Below are positions 45,526 through 53,662 of a stretch of 64,000 nt of DNA, piece by piece (positions within the stretch are counted from its first letter, which is position 1; every line of letters starts with the position of its first letter). The notes under the pieces were generated by a model that saw only the letters and a program-made list of their open reading frames with translations, searched no databases and was not told the origin of the DNA. A program made the position numbers and the translations under genes. Source of the DNA: Arthrobacter sp. TPD3018 (GTDB lineage Bacteria > Pseudomonadota > Alphaproteobacteria > Sphingomonadales > Sphingomonadaceae); assembly GCA_003075315.1 (NCBI GenBank), contig QDFQ01000004.1, forward strand, positions 186,001 through 250,000, given 5' to 3'.

Positions 45526-46428
45526 TTACCGGGCTTCGGCCAGTGCCTCGGCAAGCAGCTGGAAATCCTTTTCGCGCGGGGACGCGCGACGCCAGACCAA
45601 TGCGATACGCCGCACCGCATTGTCGGCGTCCAGCGGTTTGGCGACGATATTGGTGTGATCGAGGATGCCCGCCTTCAGCGCCATTTCGGGCAGCATCGTC
45701 ATGCCCAGACCGTTGTCGACCATCTGGACGATCGTGTGCAGCGAGGTGCCGAGCATCGTCGCTTCCGCGCGCAATTCCGGGCGGTTGCATGCCGAGAGGG
45801 CATGGTCCTTCAGGCAATGGCCGTCTTCGAGCAGCAGCAGCCGGGTCTCGTCGATCAGCGCGGCGGGCACGGCGGGCGGGTCCGACGGCATGTCCTGCGG
45901 CTGATAGGCGACGAACAGTCGGTCGTCGAACAGGGGCTGGCTGGCGACGTCGCCGCACGCGAAGGGCAGCGCGAGCAGCACGCAATCGGTGCGACCATTG
46001 TGCAAGCCCTCGCATGCGGCACCTGAGGGCTCTTCGCGCAGGAACAGCTTGAGGTCGGGATAGTCGCGACGCAGGCGGGGCAGGATGTGGGGGAGCATGA
46101 AGGGCGCGATCGTCGGGATCACGCTCATCCGCATCTCGCCCGACAGCGGGCGGCCGGCGGCGCGCGCGATATCCCCCAATTCCTCCGCTTCGCGCAGCAC
46201 GCGGCGCGCCTTGTCGGCGATCCGGTCGCCCAGCGGTGTGAAGCGGACGACGCGGCGGGTGCGTTCGACGAGGGTGACGCCGATCAGCGTTTCTAGCTCG
46301 CGGAGGCCCGCCGACAGGGTGGACTGGGTGACGAAGCATGCTTCGGCAGCGCGGCCAAAATGACCATGGTCCTTCAGGGCGACGAGATATTGCAGCTGTT
46401 TAAGCGTAGGAAGGTAGGTCGCCGCCAT
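45526..46428 (-). CDS. oxyR: Hydrogen-peroxide regulator OxyR
   Basis: A 300-residue LysR-type regulator. The N-terminal HTH is in LKQLQYLVALKDHGHFGRAAEACFVTQSTLSAGLRELE. The redox pair Cys205 and Cys214 (GHCLKDHALSAC) matches the C199-x8-C208 switch of E. coli OxyR, and the surrounding residues agree. It would turn on ahpC and other defences after disulfide formation. It lies right behind ahpF on the same strand, separated by a short hairpin. Confidence 0.94.
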   Translation of the reverse strand: MAATYLPTLKQLQYLVALKDHGHFGRAAEACFVTQSTLSAGLRELETLIGVTLVERTRRVVRFTPLGDRIADKARRVLREAEELGDIARAAGRPLSGEMRMSVIPTIAPFMLPHILPRLRRDYPDLKLFLREEPSGAACEGLHNGRTDCVLLALPFACGDVASQPLFDDRLFVAYQPQDMPSDPPAVPAALIDETRLLLLEDGHCLKDHALSACNRPELRAEATMLGTSLHTIVQMVDNGLGMTMLPEMALKAGILDHTNIVAKPLDADNAVRRIALVWRRASPREKDFQLLAEALAEAR

Positions 46429-46535
46429 GGCCGTGCGAGATAGTGGGGCGGGAAGGGGGATGCCAGTCCTAAGTCCTCCGGACTAGCCGGACTAGCCAGA
46501 CTGTCGGTTGGCGCGGCGGCTGCCCAACACCAACC

Positions 46536-46562
46536 GTCACCCCGGAACGAGTCCGGGGTGAC
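46536..46562. repeat. Short GTCACCCCGG palindrome between ahpF and oxyR
   Basis: GTCACCCCGGA ACGAG TCCGGGGTGAC, a perfect 11-bp inverted repeat with a 5-base loop, in the 165-base gap between ahpF and oxyR; candidate terminator of the ahpF transcript. Confidence 0.75.
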
Positions 46563-46593
46563 GGGTTTTACGGGCGATCGTTTCGCTCCGGAA

Positions 46594-48180
46594 TTACTCC
46601 GCCGCTTCTTCCCAGTCGCGTGTCTCTTCGACCGGCATGCGGATCAGGTGATCGAACGCCGACAGCGCTGCCTTCGAACCCTCGCCCATCGCGATCACGA
46701 TCTGCTTGTACGGCACGGTCGTCACGTCGCCCGCGGCAAAGATGCCGGGCTGCGAGGTGTGGCCCCGGTGGTCGATTTCGATCTCGCCGCGCGGCGACAG
46801 CGCGATGGTTCCCGCCAGCCATTCGGTGTTGGGCACGAGGCCGATCTGCACGAAGATGCCGGCAAGATCGACCCGATGCACGGCCTCGCTATTCCGGTCG
46901 CGATAGGACAGGGCGATCACCTTGTCGCCATCGCCATGGACTTCCGTCGTCAGCGCGGAGGTGAGGACGGTCACGTTGGCGAGGCTACGCAGCTTGCGCT
47001 GGAGCACCGCGTCGGCGCGCAATTCGCTGTCATATTCGATCAGCGTGACGTGCGCGACGATGCCGGCAAGGTCGATCGCCGCTTCGACTCCCGAATTGCC
47101 GCCACCGATCACCGCAACGCGCTTGCCCTTGAAGAGCGGACCGTCGCAATGCGGGCAATAGGCGACGCCCTTGTTACGGTATTCCGCCTCGCCCGGCACG
47201 TTCATCGTGCGCCAGCGCGCGCCGGTCGACAGGATGACGGTGCGGGCCTTGAGCGACGCGCCGTTTTCCAGAACGACTTCGTGAAGGCCATCGGCGCCCG
47301 CCGGCACCAGCTTTTCCGCGCGCTGCAGGTTCATGATGTCGACGTCATAGTCGCGAACGTGGCGTTCCAGCTCGGCGGCGAGCTTCGGGCCTTCGGTGTG
47401 CGGCACCGAGATGAAATTCTCGATCCCCATCGTGTCGAGCACCTGCCCGCCGAAGCGTTCCGCCGCGATGCCGGTACGGATGCCCTTGCGCGCGGTATAG
47501 ATCGCCGCGGCGGCGCCGGCGGGCCCACCACCGACGACGAGGACGTCGAACGGGTCTTTGGCCCCGATCTTTTCGGCCGCGCGCGCGGAAGCGCCGGTGT
47601 CGAGCTTCGCGACGATCTGTTCCAGCTCCATCCGGCCCTGGCCGAAGGGTTCGCCGTTCAGGAATACGGTCGGCACGGCCATCACCTTGCGGCTGGCGAC
47701 CTCGTCCTGAAACAGCGCGCCGTCGATCGCGGTGTGCGTCACGCGCGGGTTGAGGACCGCCATCAGGTTCAGCGCCTGCACGACGTCGGGGCAATTGGCG
47801 CAGGACAGCGAAAAATAGGTTTCGAAATGATAGTCGCCGTCGAGCGCCACGACCTGCTCGATCAATTCCTGCGCCGCCTTCGACGGGTGGCCGCCGACCT
47901 GGAGCAGCGCGAGCACCAGCGAGGTGAATTCGTGGCCCATCGGCAGGCCGGCGAAGCGGACGCCGATGTCCGTGCCGGCGCGTCGGATCAGGAAGCTGGG
48001 GGTACGGTCGTCATCGCCGGTGGTGACGCTGACCTTGTCCGACAGCGCGGCGATCTCGTCGAGCAGCTCACGCATCTGCTGCGACTTGGCGTCCTGCCCC
48101 AGGCTCGCGACCAGCTCCACGGGGAAGCGGACGTGGACCAGATAGGCTTTGAGCTGCTGCGTCAGATTGGCGTCGAGCAT
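46594..48180 (-). CDS. ahpF: Alkyl hydroperoxide reductase subunit F
   Basis: A 528-residue flavoprotein that reduces AhpC with NADH. The N-terminal glutaredoxin-like part holds Cys127 and Cys130 (SCANC), and the thioredoxin-reductase part holds FAD loop GGGPAG at 217-222, redox pair Cys342 and Cys345 (YCPHC) and NAD loop GGGNSG at 359-364. All essential residues are present. An ahpC-ahpF intergenic terminator suggests lower expression than ahpC. Confidence 0.96.
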   Translation of the reverse strand: MLDANLTQQLKAYLVHVRFPVELVASLGQDAKSQQMRELLDEIAALSDKVSVTTGDDDRTPSFLIRRAGTDIGVRFAGLPMGHEFTSLVLALLQVGGHPSKAAQELIEQVVALDGDYHFETYFSLSCANCPDVVQALNLMAVLNPRVTHTAIDGALFQDEVASRKVMAVPTVFLNGEPFGQGRMELEQIVAKLDTGASARAAEKIGAKDPFDVLVVGGGPAGAAAAIYTARKGIRTGIAAERFGGQVLDTMGIENFISVPHTEGPKLAAELERHVRDYDVDIMNLQRAEKLVPAGADGLHEVVLENGASLKARTVILSTGARWRTMNVPGEAEYRNKGVAYCPHCDGPLFKGKRVAVIGGGNSGVEAAIDLAGIVAHVTLIEYDSELRADAVLQRKLRSLANVTVLTSALTTEVHGDGDKVIALSYRDRNSEAVHRVDLAGIFVQIGLVPNTEWLAGTIALSPRGEIEIDHRGHTSQPGIFAAGDVTTVPYKQIVIAMGEGSKAALSAFDHLIRMPVEETRDWEEAAE

Positions 48181-48209
48181 GGGAGGCTCCCGAAAGGAAT
48201 GAGTCTACG

Positions 48210-48250
48210 AAAAAAGCAAACGGCCCGAGGCGGATGGTCCGCCCCGGGCC
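48210..48250 (-). terminator. Terminator/attenuator between ahpC and ahpF
   Basis: On the minus strand the arms GGCCCG and GGCGGA with complements form a 12-bp stem with one mismatch (48250-48222), followed by TTTGCTTTTTT (to 48210). This is a strong intrinsic terminator just ahead of ahpF. Confidence 0.8.
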
Positions 48251-48283
48251 GCGCGTGCCTTGGCCCCGGGGGGGGGGGGCGGC

Positions 48284-48847
48284 TTAGATCTTGCCGACGA
48301 GGTCCAGGCTAGGAGCGAGCGTCTCTTCGCCCTCTTCCCACTTTGCGGGGCAGACTTCGCCCGGATGCGCGGCGATATACTGCGCGGCCTTGATCTTACG
48401 CAGCAGTTCGGCGGCGTTGCGGCCGACGCCTTCCGACGTCACTTCGATCAGCTGGATCACGCCTTCGGGATCGATCACGAACGTGCCGCGATCGGCCAAG
48501 CCCTGGCCTTCGCGCAGGATCTCGAAGTTGTTGCTGATCACGTGGTTCTGGTCGCCCAGCATGTAATAGTTGATCTTGCCGATCGCGGGCGAGCTGTCGT
48601 GCCACGCCTTGTGGCTGAAGTGGGTGTCGGTCGACACGCTGTACACCTCGACGCCCATCTTCTGGAGCGTGGGATAGACGTCGGCGAGGTCTTCCAGCTC
48701 GGTCGGGCAGACGAACGTGAAGTCGGCCGGGTAGAAGAAGAACACCGCCCACTTGCCGAGCACGTCGGTGTCGCTGACCGACACGAACTTGCCTTCCTTG
48801 TAGGCCTGCGTGGTGAAGGGCTTCAGCTTGCTGCCGATGAGGGCCAT
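48284..48847 (-). CDS. ahpC: Alkyl hydroperoxide reductase subunit C (peroxiredoxin)
   Basis: A 187-residue typical 2-Cys peroxiredoxin: peroxidatic Cys47 in DFTFVCPTE and resolving Cys166 in GEVCPAKW. It reduces H2O2 and organic peroxides using AhpF. The start is ATG 48847. A 12-G run (48268-48279) follows the stop immediately. Confidence 0.97.
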   Translation of the reverse strand: MALIGSKLKPFTTQAYKEGKFVSVSDTDVLGKWAVFFFYPADFTFVCPTELEDLADVYPTLQKMGVEVYSVSTDTHFSHKAWHDSSPAIGKINYYMLGDQNHVISNNFEILREGQGLADRGTFVIDPEGVIQLIEVTSEGVGRNAAELLRKIKAAQYIAAHPGEVCPAKWEEGEETLAPSLDLVGKI

Positions 48848-48877
48848 GGGTCGTCTCCGTTGAATGGTGTGGAGCCG

Positions 48878-48905
48878 ATATAGGCGATCATGCTGCAATG
48901 CAAAA
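48878..48905 (-). promoter_or_regulatory. Candidate ahpC core promoter
   Basis: On the minus strand TTTTGC (48905-48900) and CTATAT (48883-48878) are 16 bases apart; a start near 48871 would give a 24-base leader. The -35 is weak, fitting activator dependence. Confidence 0.35.
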
Positions 48906-48924
48906 TTGATCTGTTTGCGCCGCA

Positions 48925-48943
48925 TGATCGATATGATCGATCA
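48925..48943 (-). promoter_or_regulatory. Candidate OxyR-type operator upstream of ahpC
   Basis: TGATCGAT-ATG-ATCGATCA is a perfect 19-bp palindrome about 63 bases before the predicted start point, 20 bases above the -35. It satisfies the LysR T-N11-A rule (ATC-N9-GAT). Position and partner suit OxyR, although it is not the E. coli ATAG-type consensus. Confidence 0.45.
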
Positions 48944-48985
48944 ATACCCGGGCTCTGGCAGTTTCCTACCGCAAACGCGAGTGCA

Positions 48986-49759
48986 TCACTTTGCAAGTGC
49001 GGAATAAATTGACCACGCGCTGGTGAGGGTAAGGAGGACGCCGACCAGCGCCATGAGGTGGCGGGTGGGGACACGCTTGGCAAGAATGCCGCCGAACGGC
49101 GCCGCGACGAGGCCCCCGATGAGGATGCCGAGCGTGTGCAGTGTGAAGGCGGACCAGCCTAGCGCGGCGAAAAAGGTGACCGAGGCGGTAGCAGTCAGGA
49201 AAAACTCCGCCGTGTTGACCGTGCCGATCGTATGGCGCGGTGTCGCGCCCTGAATCAGCAAGTTGGAGGTGACGACAGGACCCCAGCCGCCGCCGCCCGC
49301 GGCATCGAGGAAGCCGCCGACGAGGCCGAGTGGCGCCACGACGCGGGGCTTGCGCGGCTTGATCTCGCCGCGGACCGCACGGAACAGCAGATACAGGCCG
49401 ATGCACGCGAGATAGGCCATGACGAACGGCTTGGCGACCGAGGCGTCGATCGTACTGAGCAACGTCGCCCCGGCCACCGCGCCGATCATGCCGGGGATGA
49501 CGAGCCGGCGGAACAGCTTCCAATCGACGTTGCGGTGTACGACGTGGCTGACGCCCGACGCTGCGGTGGTGAACGTTTCGACCGCGTGGACGCTGGCGGA
49601 GGCGACCGCGGGGGGAACGCCCATCACCGTCACCAACAGCGTCGAGTTGATGACGCCGAACGCCATACCAAGCGCGCCATCGATGACCTGCGCCGCAAAG
49701 CCGATCGCGATGAACGGCAGCACCTGGGACCAGTCGATCGCAGTCAAAAAATCAGGCAT
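48986..49759 (-). CDS. TauE/SafE-family sulfite exporter-like permease
   Basis: A 257-residue membrane protein with about eight helices of the TSUP family: GALGMAFGVINSTLLVTVMGVPPAVASASVHAVETFTTAASGVSHV is the first TauE repeat and LVGGFLDAAGGGGWGPVVTSNLLIQG the second signature. Likely exports sulfite or organosulfonates. It diverges from cysE, an assimilatory sulfur gene, which suits a sulfur role (inference). Confidence 0.9.
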   Translation of the reverse strand: MPDFLTAIDWSQVLPFIAIGFAAQVIDGALGMAFGVINSTLLVTVMGVPPAVASASVHAVETFTTAASGVSHVVHRNVDWKLFRRLVIPGMIGAVAGATLLSTIDASVAKPFVMAYLACIGLYLLFRAVRGEIKPRKPRVVAPLGLVGGFLDAAGGGGWGPVVTSNLLIQGATPRHTIGTVNTAEFFLTATASVTFFAALGWSAFTLHTLGILIGGLVAAPFGGILAKRVPTRHLMALVGVLLTLTSAWSIYSALAK

Positions 49760-49963
49760 CGAAGGCGGTAACTCCTGGCGCCCGGCAAAGACGCATTGCC
49801 CGCATCGTGCCCGCTATGGCCAATTCCGACAACAAAGCTGGGCTTTGCCGCCCCCAAGCCACGGGGTCTCTGCCAACGGGCATGTGGCGGAACCATGGAA
49901 ATTACGCCGCCGAAGCGTTACATGCAGAGGATGACGAGCCGGAAGGGCAAGGGGAAGTAACGG

Positions 49964-50668
49964 ATGTTCGGACGGCTTGCCGCCTATCTCGATTCGATCC
50001 GGGCGCGTGATCCGGCGCCGCATTCGCGTGCCGAAATCCTGTTGTATCCGGGCGTTTGGGCGCTGGGCCTGCACCGCGTCGCGCACGCCTTGTACCGTCG
50101 TCGGCTGTTCTTCCTTGCGCGTGCTGTCAACCACTTCGCCCGGGCATGGACCGCGATCGACATCCATCCGGGCGCGACGATCGGCCGCAATTTCTTCATC
50201 GACCATGGCTTCGTCGTGATCGGTGAAACGGCGGAGATCGGCGACGACGTCACCATCTATCAGTGCGTGACGCTGGGCGGGACCAGTCCCGACAACGGCG
50301 TCGCGGGCAAGCGCCACCCGACGCTGGCCGATGGCGTCATCATCGGATCGGGCGCGCAGGTGTTGGGGCCGATCCTGGTCGGTCCGCGCGCGCGCGTCGG
50401 TGCCAATGCGGTGGTGACGCGCGACGTGCCGGCCGGTGCGGTGATGGTGGGCATCCCGGCGCGGCCGACCATGGTAGAGGGCGGCGCGGCCGAAACGCCG
50501 TCGCGCTTCGTGCCCTATGGCACGCCGTGCAGCGAGATGTTCGACCCGGCGACGCAGAAGATCGAGATGATGCGCTGCGAGCTGGAATCGATGCGCAAGC
50601 GGCTGGATGCGCTGCTCGCCGAACGGGCGGACGACGCCGCGCCGCATGCGGAGCGTGACAGAGCGTGA
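49964..50668 (+). CDS. cysE: Serine O-acetyltransferase
   Basis: A 234-residue left-handed beta-helix acetyltransferase. Landmarks: DIHPGATIGRNFFIDHGFVVIGETAEIGDDVTIYQCVTLGG, hexapeptide repeats through GVIIGSGAQVLGPILVGPRARVGANAVVTRDVPAG and the closing GIPAR. It makes O-acetylserine for cysteine synthesis. The C-terminal helix (QKIEMMRCELESMRKRLDALLAERADD) is long and probably coiled. No cysteine-related riboswitch is visible in the 204-base divergent region. Confidence 0.93.
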   Translation: MFGRLAAYLDSIRARDPAPHSRAEILLYPGVWALGLHRVAHALYRRRLFFLARAVNHFARAWTAIDIHPGATIGRNFFIDHGFVVIGETAEIGDDVTIYQCVTLGGTSPDNGVAGKRHPTLADGVIIGSGAQVLGPILVGPRARVGANAVVTRDVPAGAVMVGIPARPTMVEGGAAETPSRFVPYGTPCSEMFDPATQKIEMMRCELESMRKRLDALLAERADDAAPHAERDRA

Positions 50669-50681
50669 CGGGCGGGGCCTG

Positions 50682-51020
50682 ATGGGGATCGTCACGCCGT
50701 TTCCGCTGGGACGCGAGCCGGGGCAGGTCGGGTTCGAACGCGTCGAGCTGAACCGCATTCTCGACCTGTACGGCCGCATGGTCGCGGCCGGGCATTGGAA
50801 GGATTATGCGATGGAGCTGGGCAAGGATGCCGCAGTCTTCGCCGCCTTTCGCCGTACCGCCGAACGTCCCGAATTCCGTATCGAGAAACGCCCGGCGCTG
50901 CGTGCGCGGCAGGGCATGTGGGCACTGATCGGCGAGCAGGGCATGGTTCTGAAGCGGGGCCAAGAGCTCGGCCCGGTACTGGCGCCGATCGAGCGGCGGC
51001 TGATGAAGCTGGTCGACTGA
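50682..51020 (+). CDS. DUF2794-family protein
   Basis: A 112-residue protein of the alphaproteobacterial DUF2794 family: VGFERVELNRILDLYGRMVAAGHWKDYAMELGKDAAVFAAFRR is typical. It follows cysE by 13 bases. ATG 50682 is used; an earlier GTG inside cysE is possible. Function unknown. Confidence 0.82.
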   Translation: MGIVTPFPLGREPGQVGFERVELNRILDLYGRMVAAGHWKDYAMELGKDAAVFAAFRRTAERPEFRIEKRPALRARQGMWALIGEQGMVLKRGQELGPVLAPIERRLMKLVD

Positions 51021-51047
51021 CGGGGGCCGAGGGGCCGTCCCTTGGCC

Positions 51048-51127
51048 GTCATCCCAGCGAAGGCTGGGATCTCTGTGTTACAGCGAGCAGCGGAAGTCGC
51101 GAGAGACACTAGCCTTCGCTGGGTGAC
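51048..51127. repeat. Palindromic repeat, GTCATCCCAGCG variant
   Basis: GTCATCCCAGCGAAGGCTGGGAT (51048-51070) and a second arm AGCCTTCGCTGGGTGAC (51111-51127). Fills the convergent gap between DUF2794 and the membrane protein gene. Confidence 0.7.
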
Positions 51128-51178
51128 GGCAGCTCGGATTGGAGGGCGACGGGGAAGGCGGCGCCTCCCCCAGTCTCA

Positions 51179-52204
51179 TCAAGCGTATTGCACCGGTGGC
51201 AGCCGGCGGCGGAGCGATTGCGACAGCGCCGTCACAACGGCGCGGCGCATCGGCTGCCAGAAAGCGGACAGGCTCAGCAGCGCCGATCCGATGACGAAGG
51301 CGGTGAGCGCCGCACCCAGTTCGATGGCGCCGGCACTGCGGAACAGCGCGTAGAGCGCGGCCAGCACATAGGCGAGGCCTGACACCAGAAGCGCACGCCG
51401 GTCGACCGCCAGCGCGATGGCGGCGAAGCAGACGTATAGCGCCAGCACCACCACGGCCATCCCTGCGCCGATATCGCCCCGGAACACGCCCAGCATCTGG
51501 AAGATCGAATGCGCGATCATCGGTGCAGCGGCGAGGTGCAGCCAGAATGCGACATCCGATCGACGCGTCTTGCGTTCGGTATCACTCATGTCCCAGCGCA
51601 TCGCCGTGGCAAAGACGCCAAGGCCGCCGACCAGCAGCAGCGGCCAGACCGCATCCTTCACGTCGGGGATGGCGGCGAGGATCAGGCCGATCGCGGTTGC
51701 GACCAATGCGGCCGCCCCGGCGGCGACGGTGATCGGCACCATGAAGCGGCGCCAGTGCAGCCATGCCGCGCCGGCGGTGGCCAAGCCGATGCCCGCGATC
51801 GCCAGCGCCCCCGCGCGATCGCCGAGGTTCGGTGCAACGGCTTGCACGCCCTCGAACAGACCGCCAGCAACCCCACCGACGAAGGCGATCAACAGCAGGA
51901 TGCTGGGCAGCGCCATCCGGCGTTTGGCGGTGAAATATTCGGCCAGCATCCAGGCCATGCCTGCGACGAACACGCCGCCCAGTGGCCGGGCAAGTGCGGT
52001 GCCGATCTGCCCCACCGCGACGAGCAGCAGGACGATCGCGATCGAGACGAAGATGTCGTTGAAGCCGGTGAGCAGACGGAAATGCTCTTCGTCTACCGCC
52101 GGCGCTGCATGCGCCGCGGCGATGTGCGCGCGCAGCGCCGCCGCGGCGTCGGCGGAGATCGCCCCCGCCGCCACCGCGCCATCGATGTCGCTTTCGCTAT
52201 ACAT
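51179..52204 (-). CDS. Multi-pass membrane protein (DUF2157-like)
   Basis: A 341-residue protein. The N-terminal 40 residues are soluble and Ala-rich (ESDIDGAVAAGAISADAAAALRAHIAAAH), resembling the small N-terminal module of DUF2157-type proteins, followed by about nine hydrophobic helices. Function unknown. A strong palindrome lies in its promoter region. Confidence 0.7.
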   Translation of the reverse strand: MYSESDIDGAVAAGAISADAAAALRAHIAAAHAAPAVDEEHFRLLTGFNDIFVSIAIVLLLVAVGQIGTALARPLGGVFVAGMAWMLAEYFTAKRRMALPSILLLIAFVGGVAGGLFEGVQAVAPNLGDRAGALAIAGIGLATAGAAWLHWRRFMVPITVAAGAAALVATAIGLILAAIPDVKDAVWPLLLVGGLGVFATAMRWDMSDTERKTRRSDVAFWLHLAAAPMIAHSIFQMLGVFRGDIGAGMAVVVLALYVCFAAIALAVDRRALLVSGLAYVLAALYALFRSAGAIELGAALTAFVIGSALLSLSAFWQPMRRAVVTALSQSLRRRLPPVQYA

Positions 52205-52246
52205 GGCGATCCTTCCCCAAGTTGCCGATCGGGGCAGGCTACCAGC

Positions 52247-52270
52247 AGTGTGTTATTTGTTCAACACACT
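52247..52270 (-). promoter_or_regulatory. Perfect operator-like palindrome AGTGTGTT-N8-AACACACT
   Basis: Eight-base arms around ATTTGTTC, 43-66 bases upstream of the membrane-protein start. The TGTGTT/AACACA arms and the 24-bp length suit a dimeric repressor; no regulator gene is adjacent. Confidence 0.6.
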
Positions 52271-52419
52271 AATATCTTGGGTGTTTGGGCGCTTAGCCTA
52301 TGAGGGAGTCCCTCGATCCGTCACCGCGACCTCCGGGGACGCGATGACGGTGGGGTTGCGGTGGGTGTGACGGGCGACTCGCCTGAGCGACGATGTGCCG
52401 CGCCGCCACCCACGCAGGG

Positions 52420-52770
52420 TCAGCGCTTGCCGACGCGCGCCTTGCGGGCGGCGTAGCGGGCATCGCGGGCGGCCTTCATTTCCGCTTCCGTCGGGATGCG
52501 GGGCTTGGCCTTGGCGGCAGCTTCCTCGGCAGCGATGCGCGCGGCTTCGGCCGCGGCCTTCTTCTCGGCGATCGCCTGTTCGCGGGCGGCCTTCTTTTCG
52601 GCGCTCGCCTGGGCGCGCGCAGCTTCCTTGGCTTCGGCGGCGGCGATACGCTCGGCGAGTACCGCTTCGTCGACTTGCGGACGGTTGCGCAGCTTCTCCA
52701 GCGCGGCCTCTTTGGCCTTGGCGGACAGCGCGGCGCGCTCCTGGAACGTCTGGGGTTTGTAGGCGGCCAT
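52420..52770 (-). CDS. DUF6481-family charged helical protein
   Basis: A 116-residue, Ala/Glu/Lys-rich protein: KPQTFQERAALSAKAKEAALEKLRNRP at the start is the DUF6481 signature, then a long helix of repeated AEKKAA-type segments. Probably a single extended helix or coiled coil. Function unknown. Starts at ATG 52770. Confidence 0.82.
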   Translation of the reverse strand: MAAYKPQTFQERAALSAKAKEAALEKLRNRPQVDEAVLAERIAAAEAKEAARAQASAEKKAAREQAIAEKKAAAEAARIAAEEAAAKAKPRIPTEAEMKAARDARYAARKARVGKR

Positions 52771-52942
52771 GTGGTGAACGGTATTCCTTATTGTCGGGCT
52801 GACGGGTCGACGAAGCGACCTCGGCGGCGTGCCGTTACAGCAAAACGCGTCATTCTCCAAAACGCTGCGCGCCGATCATGCTCGCCGCGTCGGAGCCGAG
52901 CGTGTAGGGCGGCGCCTTTCGCCGCAACGAAGGACGCGATCG

Positions 52943-53605
52943 ATGACCCCGCGCGAGCTATTGGGAACCGCCGAGGTGCCGGGCGGCGAGCCGCTGCGCC
53001 TGTTCCGCCGCGGTGGCGACTTCATGATCGTGCTGGAGCGCAACGAGCTGATGAACAGTCGGATGAGCGGGTCGGAAGAGGCGCTCGCCGTCATGACGAT
53101 CGAACGGCTGGCGTCTCGAACCCCGCATCTGCTGATCGGCGGATACGGCATGGGATTTACTTTGCGCGCGGCCTTGGCAGCGCTGGGGCGGGATGCACGT
53201 GTCACCGTGGCCGAGCTGGTGCCGGAGATCATCGCATGGGCGCGTGGGCCGATGGCGGATCTGACCGCGGGCTGGCTGGACGATGCCCGCGTGACGGTGC
53301 GGATGGGCGATGTCGCCGACGCGATCGGCGAGGGGACGTATGATGCGATCCTGCTCGACGTCGACAACGGCCCCGACGGACTGGTGCGGGCCGAGAACAA
53401 CCGGCTCTATTCGAACCGCGGGCTGGCGGCGGCGCGGGTGGCGCTGGCGCCGGGGGGCATATTGGCGGTGTGGTCCGCGGGGAAGGACGCGGCCTTTACC
53501 CGGCGGCTGCGCGACGCCGGGTTCGACGTGGACGAGGTCAGCGTCCGCGCGCGGAGCAACGGCAAGGGCGCGATGCACACGATCTGGTTCGCGCGGAAGC
53601 GGTAG
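52943..53605 (+). CDS. Spermidine-synthase-like / SAM-methyltransferase-fold protein
   Basis: A 220-residue Rossmann-fold protein. Motif I is HLLIGGYGMGFTLRAALAALG, motif II VTVAELVPEIIAWARGPM, and the acidic loop LLDVDNGPDGL resembles the spermidine-synthase fold. The full polyamine-binding signature is not seen, so it may be a methyltransferase or aminopropyltransferase of unknown substrate. ATG 52943 follows AAGGACG. Confidence 0.75.
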   Translation: MTPRELLGTAEVPGGEPLRLFRRGGDFMIVLERNELMNSRMSGSEEALAVMTIERLASRTPHLLIGGYGMGFTLRAALAALGRDARVTVAELVPEIIAWARGPMADLTAGWLDDARVTVRMGDVADAIGEGTYDAILLDVDNGPDGLVRAENNRLYSNRGLAAARVALAPGGILAVWSAGKDAAFTRRLRDAGFDVDEVSVRARSNGKGAMHTIWFARKR

Positions 53606-53620
53606 GCCTGCCCCCAAGGC

Positions 53621-53650
53621 CCGTCATCCCCGCCTTCGCGGGGATGACGG
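53621..53650. terminator. Two-way terminator-like hairpin
   Basis: CCGTCATCCCCGC and GCGGGGATGACGG form a perfect 13-bp stem with loop CTTC between two convergent genes. It belongs to the GTCATCCC repeat family and likely serves both. Confidence 0.6.
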
Positions 53651-53662
53651 ACGTTCAGTTGG

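Noticed and set aside
48925..48943. Classical ATAG-type E. coli OxyR consensus upstream of ahpC
   Set aside because: The four-ATAG pattern is not present; only the generic LysR palindrome is, so it is listed as a candidate only.
49760..49963. Possible riboswitch before cysE
   Set aside because: No SAM, cysteine or other known aptamer signature could be recognised.
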